Source: Batkoa obscura (taxonomy: Eukaryota > Entomophthoromycota > Entomophthoromycetes > Entomophthorales > Batkoaceae). Taken from it: a stretch of 40,622 nt of DNA. The notes under the pieces were generated by a model, which saw only the letters and a list, made by a program, of their open reading frames with translations, was not told the origin of the DNA and searched no databases. Positions 33,030-40,622 of this stretch are shown here, in pieces (the stretch's first letter is position 1; each line of letters opens with the position of its first letter). The stretch lies in NCBI GenBank assembly GCA_030770535.1, contig JASVEC010000151.1, positions 1 to 40,622 of the forward strand, in the 5' to 3' direction. The position numbers were made by a program, and so were the translations under genes.

Positions 33030-35582
33030 ATGGACTCCCTTCAAGCCAAATTTGAATCCATTGGGTTATCTGAAACGAAAGCCAAAGATACTTTAAAAAA
33101 CAAGAAGCTTGCCCCTTTATTAGATAAAGTGATCGACTTGGCTTCCCTTTCTCCCGAAACTTTAAGTGAAAAAAAACATATAGGTAACAACTTGTATAAC
33201 TTAGCTACTACAATTACTCCAGACGCTACCAATCGATTGGAATTTTTGGTATCTAAAGTAGCTAATGAGGACTTAAGAACTTCAGAACAAATTTCAGCTG
33301 CTATTAAATATTGTGATAAATTATTAGTTGAAGAAGAGATTGATATTAATAAGTTTAATGAAACTTGTGGGGTTGGTAAGTTATTCTTTATTATATTATA
33401 GTTTTCATTTATTTACGTATTCCTCTAGGTGTTGTTGTTACCAAAGAACAAATAGAGCAAATAGTAACCAGAGTTATTGAAGAAAATAAGGAAAAGTTGA
33501 CAACCGAGCGTTATCGCTTTGTATTTCCTTTGCTTGCTATTTTACGTCAAGATTTTGTTTTAAAATGGGCTAATGGTGGGGATGTAAAAGCTGAACTGGA
33601 CAAACAAGCTTTAGCTTTACTTGGTCCTAAAGACGAAAGAGATGTTATTGTTAAAACTAAGGTAAGATATAAGCATCCATTGTAAAGCAATAGTTGATAT
33701 ATTATTTGTATAGGGAAAAGCTAAAGGAGGAGAAGGTAAAAAAGAAGCCAAAAAAGCCGAAACTAGTAAAATAGAAGAAAATAAAGATTCTAAAGTTATC
33801 GAAAAAGATCCTTCTCTCGCTTCTTTATCCATGTTTTATGAAGGTGAATTATCACGTTTACATAAGCCTGGAGGTAATAAACAAATCAAAGCCTCTATTA
33901 TGGAAGAACATCTTAAGCGTACCAAGGGTAAAGTAATTACTCGATTCCCACCAGAACCAAATGGATTCCTTCATATTGGACATGCTAAAGCTATTAATGT
34001 TAATTTTGGTTATGCTCAAGCTCATGATGGTATCTGCTATTTGAGATATGATGATACTAATCCAGAAGCAGAAGAAGAAATTTACTTTACTTCAATTTTA
34101 AAAGCAGTTGAATGGCTTGGGTTTAAACCATTCAAAGTAACTTATTCTTCCGATTATTTTGACCAACTTTACGAATTAGCAGTTAAATTAATTAAAGTTG
34201 GTAAAGCTTATATTTGTCATTGTACTGGAGAAGAAATCCATAAACATCGTGGCGGAGATGAAAAAGGACCTAGGAGTGAGTGCATTCATCGTAGTCGACC
34301 AATTGAAGAATCTTTAAAAGAATTTGATAATATGAAGTTAGGTAAATATAAAGAAGGAGAAGCTATTTTAAGAATGAAAATGGATATGCAGAGTGGCAAT
34401 CCCCAATTTTGGGATTTAGTAGCTTATCGTGTATTATACACACCTCATCATCGTACTAAAGATAAATGGTGTGTTTATCCAACTTATGATTTTACCCATT
34501 GTTTAGTTGATTCTTTTGAGGATATTACCCATTCTTTGTGTACTTTAGAATTTGTACAATCTAGACCTTCATACTATTGGCTATGTGATAGCTTAGAAGT
34601 TTATAAACCTGTACAATGGGAATATGGTAGATTAAACGTATCTAGTACTATTTTATCAAAGAGAAAGATATTAAAATTAATTACTGAAAAATATGTCAAT
34701 GGTTGGGATGATCCTAGGTTATATACTTTACCTTCTTTGAGAAGAAGAGGTGTACCACCAGCTGCTATTAACACTTTTGTTAGAGATGTTGGTGTTACTA
34801 CCTCAACTACTACAATTGATGTTAAACGTTTGGATAATTATATTCGTGATCATTTAAATGAAACAGCACCAAGAATCATGGCTATTTTGGATCCAATTAA
34901 AGTAGTTATTGAAAATTTACCAGAAAATTATTATGAAAGTATTACTGTACCAAATAAACCTAGGGATCCTAAAATGGGAGAACATCAAGTACCATTTACA
35001 AACACCTTTTATATTGACGCTAGTGATTTCAGAGTTGAAGATAGTAAAGATTATTTTAGGTTGGCACCAAATAAAACCGTAGGGTTATTATATGTTAATT
35101 GTCCGATTAGTTGCACATCTTATGAAGTAGATGAAAAAACTAATAAAGTTACATTAATCAAATGCCGTTATGAAAATGAAGGACAAATTAAAAAACCAAA
35201 AACATATATTCAATGGGTAGCCCATGCACCAAAACATCAATCTCCAGTTTCGATTGAGGAATTAAGAATATACAATCCATTATTTTTACATGAAAATCCA
35301 CAAGATAAGACTTTAGTACCAAATGGTTTCTTATCTGATGTTGATCCTAATTCATTAGAAATTAAAAAAGGCGCTATTGTTGAAACAGGTATCTTCCAAG
35401 CAATTGAAAATGTTTTGAAGGAAAAGAAAGAGAAAGATTGCCTTGAAGAAGTTCGTGCTCAATTTATTAGAGTTGGTTATTTCTGTTTAGATAAAGATAG
35501 TTTAATTCAGGATAAGATTGAAGATAGTAAACTTATCTTCAATCGTATTGTTACACTTAAAGAAGATACTAAAAAAGATTAA
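33030..35582 (+). CDS. QARS1: Cytosolic glutaminyl-tRNA synthetase, 3 exons
   Basis: Class I aminoacyl-tRNA synthetase charging tRNA-Gln with glutamine. Exons 33030-33375, 33429-33661 and 33714-35582; introns of 53 and 52 nt, both GT-AG, restore the frame exactly to 815 aa (yeast Gln4 is about 809). The N-terminal appended tRNA-binding domain (1-190) is followed by a Lys/Glu-rich hinge (KAKGGEGKKEAKK). The catalytic domain has the HIGH motif in PPEPNGFLHIGHAK (about 280) and the KMSKS-type motif as ILSKRK (about 505). It also has CVYPTYDFTHCLVDSFEDIT and the C-terminal anticodon-binding beta-barrels. Eukaryote-type GlnRS without signs of a mitochondrial presequence. The frame is intact, in contrast to several neighbours. 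It is convergent with the Mei2-like gene, with 190 bp between stop codons. Confidence 0.97.
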
Positions 35583-35622
35583 ATAAGTATTTTTAACAAA
35601 TTGAATGTTTTGCATTTTGTAT

Positions 35623-35646
35623 TTACTTTTACTTTTACTTTTACTT
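35623..35646. repeat. Microsatellite (TTACTT)x4 after the GlnRS stop
   Basis: Four tandem 6-bp units about 40 bp beyond the stop codon, in the likely 3' UTR. A TAT-rich run also occurs inside a Mei2 gene intron at 35880-35920. Confidence 0.8.
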
Positions 35647-35772
35647 ATTTTGAATTCTTAATACAAAATACTAAAATGATTATTTTTTATTGAAAAAAAA
35701 TAATATAAAAATTAAATATGACTAAAATACTAAAATTGTCTTCCAAAATTAGTAAATTGTTATTGAAATATT

Positions 35773-37442
35773 TCATTCCATTTCAGGAGTTGGAAAAGCA
35801 ATTGATTGACCTTTCAATTCACCATCTGTATAAAATAATAAAGGTCGAAAAGATGGCTCATGATTAAGTACACTATTATATTATTATATTATTATATCAT
35901 TATATTGTTATTTGTATCACTATATTAAATTACCTTGAATTTTGAAAATGATTAATTAAAGCATGAATGCCTTGAATAGTAGCATAGGCTAAATCGCATC
36001 TTTTTTCAGATTTAAAATGTGGCCTAAACAAATATTATAATTATTATTGTTGTTATAACTAGTTGTTTATTCAACTTACCACCGATTACCAACATAAATT
36101 TGAATAAATTTAATAATGGCTCTTTAAATAAAAAGATTAGTTTAGTAAAAATAGTATATATAATACACTTACTCCTTACTAATAAAATTAATAAATGCGT
36201 AGCCCACATTACACTTATTAATAAAATCCATACGAAGGTATAAAAAATTAAACTCTCCTAAATGCGTTTGGTTTAACACATCTAATAGCATGGACTAAAA
36301 ACGTTATCATTAATCTATTATAACAACGTATATAAACTGAATTATTACTTGTGTATATTTATTGGGGATGTTTTTAATCATAAAAGTAGTTCGTTGATCC
36401 AAATCTATTTACTTATAAACGTTATATACATAAACAAAAATTTCACTTACTTGATAAAACCTTTTCAGTGTCTTCTATTTTCCAGCTACCTTTCCATGAA
36501 GTACTTATACCATTTTGATTTCTTTGATTTTTATTATTTATTCTTGACATTGTGTTTTCAGAACTTGAAGAAGTAGCAGTTGATATTTGTCTATTATACT
36601 GAGATAATAGTCGATTTTTTTCGGCTCTTAATTTTATAGTCATATTAATATCTCCCATATTTTTATCATATTCATAAAAACAGGTAGCTGTTATGGACTA
36701 TAGCCATTGTTATTAAATAATAGAAACAAAATTTGGTTTAAATATAATACTTACCTTAAGTGTATTAAGCCAAGCTTTAACTCTATCACATACACGTACA
36801 TCATAAAAATTAAGTAATAATATATGAATTTCATCATCTTTAATTGATTTATAATCCTTAAAGCCATCAATTATTTTTAAATGTCTCTAAGAAAAGACTC
36901 TCAATATATTCTTCTTTAATATTATAATTATATCAATTGCTTACTTTAAACGCTTCCAACTCTACATTATCAAAATAATGTAAAATTACAATAGAATTAT
37001 AAAACTTATGTAGTACACTATTATTGCACAAAATCAATGGATCTTGATTGATTTGTTTAATTAACTACAAAAATACATCAACATCAATTAATAATACAAA
37101 TAATAACAATGATAAACTTACATCTCGATAATATAAATCATTATAGAAATTAATTGTATATAGTTTTGGATCTAATATTTCCATAATACTTTGCATAATA
37201 CTATTAGAAAACCGTATATCGTAAATACTTACGAGTACTGTTTGATGTATCATTAATACTTGTACATCCGAAAATTGAAACTTAAAGTTAGATGAGTAGT
37301 TATAAAACTTAGCAATAACAAAAAAGTTAGATACCTTTAACCTCTCATATAAAGGTGATAAAAGTGTATGATCTGGACTTGAAATCATTATATGATGAGT
37401 AGAAAGTTGTAATGAAAACGGTTGATAGATATTTAATGACAT
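35773..37442 (-). CDS. Mei2-like RNA-binding protein, 10 exons
   Basis: RNA-recognition protein of the Mei2 family, which controls entry into meiosis in fission yeast and meristem/meiosis genes in plants. Exons: 37335-37442, 37122-37280, 36945-37064, 36755-36886, 36451-36697, 36349-36404, 36180-36294, 36080-36121, 35934-36023 and 35773-35872; GT-AG introns of 46-61 nt. In-frame TAA precedes the ATG. The product is about 390 aa. A degenerate first RRM includes TVLVSIYDIRFSNSI. The diagnostic C-terminal Mei2 RRM (RRM_2) is unmistakable: RTTFMIKNIPNKYTQ, LLDVLNQTHLGEFNFLYLRM, DFINKCNVGYAFINFI, FKSEKRCDLAYATIQG, ending QSIAFPTPEME. The 56-nt exon 36349-36404 carries the RNP-like KNIPNKYT core and is easy to miss. 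One base appears lost in exon 36080-36121 (near 36095-36101), where YVGNRW would otherwise be read. It is shorter than S. pombe Mei2. Confidence 0.9.
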
Positions 37443-37985
37443 CGTTTATAGTAAAATTGTACAAAATATATAATAGGTTTTCAATAAAAATGATCAAAAT
37501 ACAAAAGGCTATTGAAAAAAGAAACTAACTAACAATTATCTATTAATGATACTATCCTAAATGCATTTAATAAAAAATTTAATGCATTTCGTTTTATTAA
37601 GCTCGGTTTATAAAAGCTTAATAAACAAATCAAAAACTTAATTTCATTTTCAATTCATTTAACTTTTAAACTCCTATTAATAAACAAGATATAAATTTAT
37701 TTCCTGGTGAATCAAAATTTCCTTTTATTTCAACCTAGATCATTACCAAAATCAACAACTTCATCTTAAACCAATATAAAAAAATCCTATTAAAAACTAT
37801 TGTTTACTTTATTGTTATTATTATTATAATATAAAACATTATTATTTTATTATTATTATCTCCACCTAAAATTATATATAAACAAAAAATTTACAATTAA
37901 ATCCCTATCGTCACCGCTTTAAATTTTATCTACTGATTAATCTTCATCCATGTCCTAAATTACTTCACAAACACTTTTTACTTCT
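37443..37985. other. Intergenic between tandem minus-strand genes
   Basis: 543 bp, AT-rich, holding the Mei2-like gene promoter and the 3' region of the LRR gene. Nothing else recognised. Confidence 0.5.
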
Positions 37986-40622
37986 TCATTTCCTAAACGA
38001 AAGATCATCAATTAATTGAGTATTTCTAGCACAAGTGATCAACATATCTTGCGCTAATATTGACATCTCTGGATTATTTGGCTAATGAAAAAAATCGTTA
38101 TTAAAAGCTATATAAAAAACTCTATAAAGATTCAACTTACTGGTATTGTAACTTCCAAACAAGTAATTGAATAATTTAATTTGGCTGATACTGAAAGGGC
38201 TAATAAACCAGCTAATGATACTTTGGAGTTCAAAGAGATATCTAAACGCGTCAAGCTTTTGGTTTCTGGTAACACTTCTGCTAATGCTATGGCCCCTATT
38301 ATTTTATTAGAATGAAAAAATATTACCAATAAACAAATGTTTTATAATTTATCATTACCTTCTGATGTCATACATGTATTTGATAAAAATAGGGATTTTA
38401 AACTATTGTTTTGTCCAAAGCAGGATTTGATGGACCATAACTAATAAATAAATAAATTTATTAGAGTATAATTATATAAACTAATAGCTTACTCCATCAA
38501 TCGAAGGCCCACACATTGGATTTCCTGATAAATCTAACGAATGTAACTTTCTATTTGTTTTCTATCAAAACAAAAAATTAGTATTATATTATTATAAATA
38601 TTATGTTATTATAAATTACCAAAGCTTCAAAAAGACGGACCATACCAAATTCATCAATTAAATTGCTACCAATTTTAAGTTCTTCTAATTGTGAATTTGG
38701 ACTAGATAGCGGGGATAGTATACAATACAATCCTTCTGTCTATAAAAAATAATTTTCATATCAAAAACATTTCTCTTGATTTTCCTAATATTTACCTTCA
38801 ATGAATTTTGACTTAAATCTAGAATCGACAATTTAGACGATAGAAACATTTTATCTGGCTAAAAAAATAAAAATAATTAAAGAAATAAAAAAAATACAAT
38901 ATAAATTACATCTTCACTGCCACTCAATAACATTGAAATATACTGAGCTCCTTGCGAGGTAATATTATTCCCACACAATGCAAGCGATCTTATATTTGAT
39001 TTGATAATACCTTGGCCTAATAAATATTCATTAAATCAATAACTTGCATCTCAAAGCGTTGTTTAGCTTACATAATATTTTTAACTCTTGCAATCTAATA
39101 GAACACTCATTTAATTTTAAATCCTCAAATGAGGACATATTTGTATCCTGTTCACCGTTAAACCTCGGAGATAATGGAGAAGTTAATGGAGATAAAGGAA
39201 TTTGTGATTCATTTGTCGAATTACTTACTTGAATCTAAATGAATGATTCCACGTGCTAAAAACTTTGCGGATCGATATGTTATTGGTATACCAGATAAAT
39301 CAAGTGATTTTAATTTTTTTGACTAAAAAATAGAAATTAATTAATATCACTGCTATGATTATTATTATGCTATTGTTATCACCTGACTTATGTAAGTAGC
39401 AATATATTTAACACCGTCAGATTTTATTTTTGGATTATTGGCTAAACTTAACATACAAATACGATCTTTTGTTAATAAATTACTCACCAGTACTTTGATA
39501 CTCTAATAAAAATTAAATTCAATATACTAATATAATTGTAAGTAGCCCAATATTTACCTCATCATCTAAGCTGCAATCTTCCAATTCTAATCTTGTTAGA
39601 TTACTAAATAAATCTAACACATCTGATATTGGTAAAATACTTTTCAATGGGAAAGATTCACCTTAAATAATGGAACATATATAATCATAACTTAATATAA
39701 TACAAATAAACCTTACCAGTCAATATGATACTTTCAATGCATTGATTAGTACCAATAGCTTCCTAAAAAAACATAAAACATAAATAGCATTCTATTAAAA
39801 AACTACGATAACTTACCTCCAATATCTGAAGAAATCTCCCGTTAGGATGTTCTTCTCTTGAATTACAAATAGATAAATACCACTCCAAAATATCTTTACA
39901 ACTAAATTTCGCCCCCTCTCCTTTTCCTTTTAACCAAGGGCCTTCCAACCCCATATATTGTTCATAACGATTATCTTCGCTTGGCATTAATTTAATAGAG
40001 GAAGGAATAATATAAGAAGTGGACCTTAAAGGTACAGAAAATCGAACTCTTTTTAATTTATTGGGATTTAATTCCGATGTTTTCCCTTCTTCTTCTTCAT
40101 AGTATGAATTTTTGCTAAATGATAGGAATCGATTCAATAACCGTGTACTTTGTTGTTTAAATACTAAACTGGAACGTCGGGCATAACTACTAGGTGGTAA
40201 AGAAGGTTTAATATCCCTTTTGTCGGTTTTTTATGGGGTTCTTTTGAGTAAAAAAGGCTTAGTATTATATCATGTTTTTATGCATGTTTATTATCAGTTA
40301 CCTGTTACTTCTATTTCTAAGTCCTTAATATTTTTACTATCTTTAACGTTTTGTTCTTTCAACTGCTTTACATCCACCATACCTTCTGGCTCTTCGGTTA
40401 AAATGAAGCTATTGTCTGCTTTTAATATTGGCTTATTTTCATCCCCGTTAATATTCCCATTAGTTAAATTATTATTACTTATTGGTGTTTCCAATATTCT
40501 AAGTTTGGTCAATTCGTCTACTAAGTCTAAATGATCAAATTCGTCTAAACTAAATCGAGTGGGATCAAAACGTAAGCGTTTGTTCATTTCACCTATTAAT
40601 CCCTTAACGGGGTCTTCGTTCT
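37986..40622 (-). CDS. Leucine-rich-repeat protein with PP1-docking motif (PPP1R37-like), 5' end outside window
   Basis: Probable regulatory subunit of protein phosphatase 1. Exons: 40302->40622, 39817-40240, 39717-39762, 39558-39661, 39383-39502, 39072-39322, 38910-39016, 38796-38858, 38620-38739, 38493-38561, 38359-38440, 38141-38295 and 37986-38081; GT-AG junctions. The first exon is open to the window edge (KRLRFDPTRFSLDEFDHLDL). Exon 2 carries KLKRVRFSVPL, a canonical RVxF PP1-binding motif, then the PW-containing segment GLEGPWLKGKGEG seen in this family. RI-type LRRs follow, for example KLKSLDLSGIPITYRSAKFL, IRSLALCGNNITSQGAQYI and RKLHSLDLSGNPMCG. Frame changes are needed at the T6 run near 40225-40230 and near 39222, where splicing 39017-39228 as one intron is an in-phase alternative. 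The terminal exon's stop (37986) is uncertain; a small shift would give EEVKSVCEVI. Confidence 0.8.

Noticed and set aside
36361-36378. GGGGATGTTTTTAATC resembling a MITE end
   Set aside because: Lies in a coding exon of the Mei2-like gene (encoding MIKNIPN); the match is coincidental and no second end follows.
1-40622. CRISPR array, rRNA or tRNA genes
   Set aside because: No regular spaced repeats, no rRNA-like conserved segments, and no tRNA cloverleaf found by eye on either strand.

Overview
The window is nuclear DNA of an AT-rich (roughly 27-30% GC by eye), intron-rich eukaryote, most likely a fungus. Evidence for a fungus is a 12-cysteine secreted protein with a GPI-type tail, a fungal-type PIN-like carrier, a Mei2-like RNA-binding protein and very short GT-AG introns (mostly 41-61 nt). 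High AT, roomy repeat-filled intergenic DNA and a WW-WW-MyTH4-RhoGAP protein fit an early-diverging lineage such as Glomeromycotina or another Mucoromycota/Zoopagomycota group better than a yeast. The genus cannot be fixed from the sequence alone.

Layout. 50-3764 (-): Ulp2/SENP6-7-like SUMO protease with eight exons. 4.0-11.1 kb: repeat-rich tract holding two copies of an unknown secreted-protein gene, both broken, two other gene remnants, many ~100-bp Tc1/mariner-like MITEs and a nest of LTR-like repeats. 11194-12435 (-): PIN-like (auxin efflux carrier family) membrane transporter. 14620-18233 (-): splicing factor SF3B1. 19958-20542 (+): small Cys-rich GPI-type surface protein. 21273-21780 (+): ribosomal protein S13 (uS15). 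23204-25676 (+): WW-WW-MyTH4-RhoGAP protein. 26059-26414 (-): SERF/4F5 small protein, hidden by three introns. 26.4-33.0 kb: gene desert with MITEs and LTR-like repeats. 33030-35582 (+): cytosolic glutaminyl-tRNA synthetase. 35773-37442 (-): Mei2-like RNA-binding protein with ten exons. 37986 to the right edge (-): leucine-rich-repeat protein with an RVxF PP1-docking motif, 5' end outside the window.

The genes are mostly independent housekeeping or regulatory units and form no operon-like system. Translation (S13, GlnRS), splicing and RNA control (SF3B1, Mei2-like) and signalling (SUMO protease, RhoGAP, PP1-type LRR protein) are represented. Several genes begin with a 7-11 nt coding exon.

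Two observations stand out. First, four otherwise well-conserved genes carry small indels, several in homopolymers, which looks like uncorrected consensus error more than biology. Second, two short repeat families can be dated against each other from nested insertions with clean target-site duplications, and the oldest LTR-like copy has drifted strongly towards AT. I did not find a convincing new multi-gene system. The most novel protein material is the duplicated secreted-protein family at 4.4-7.3 kb.
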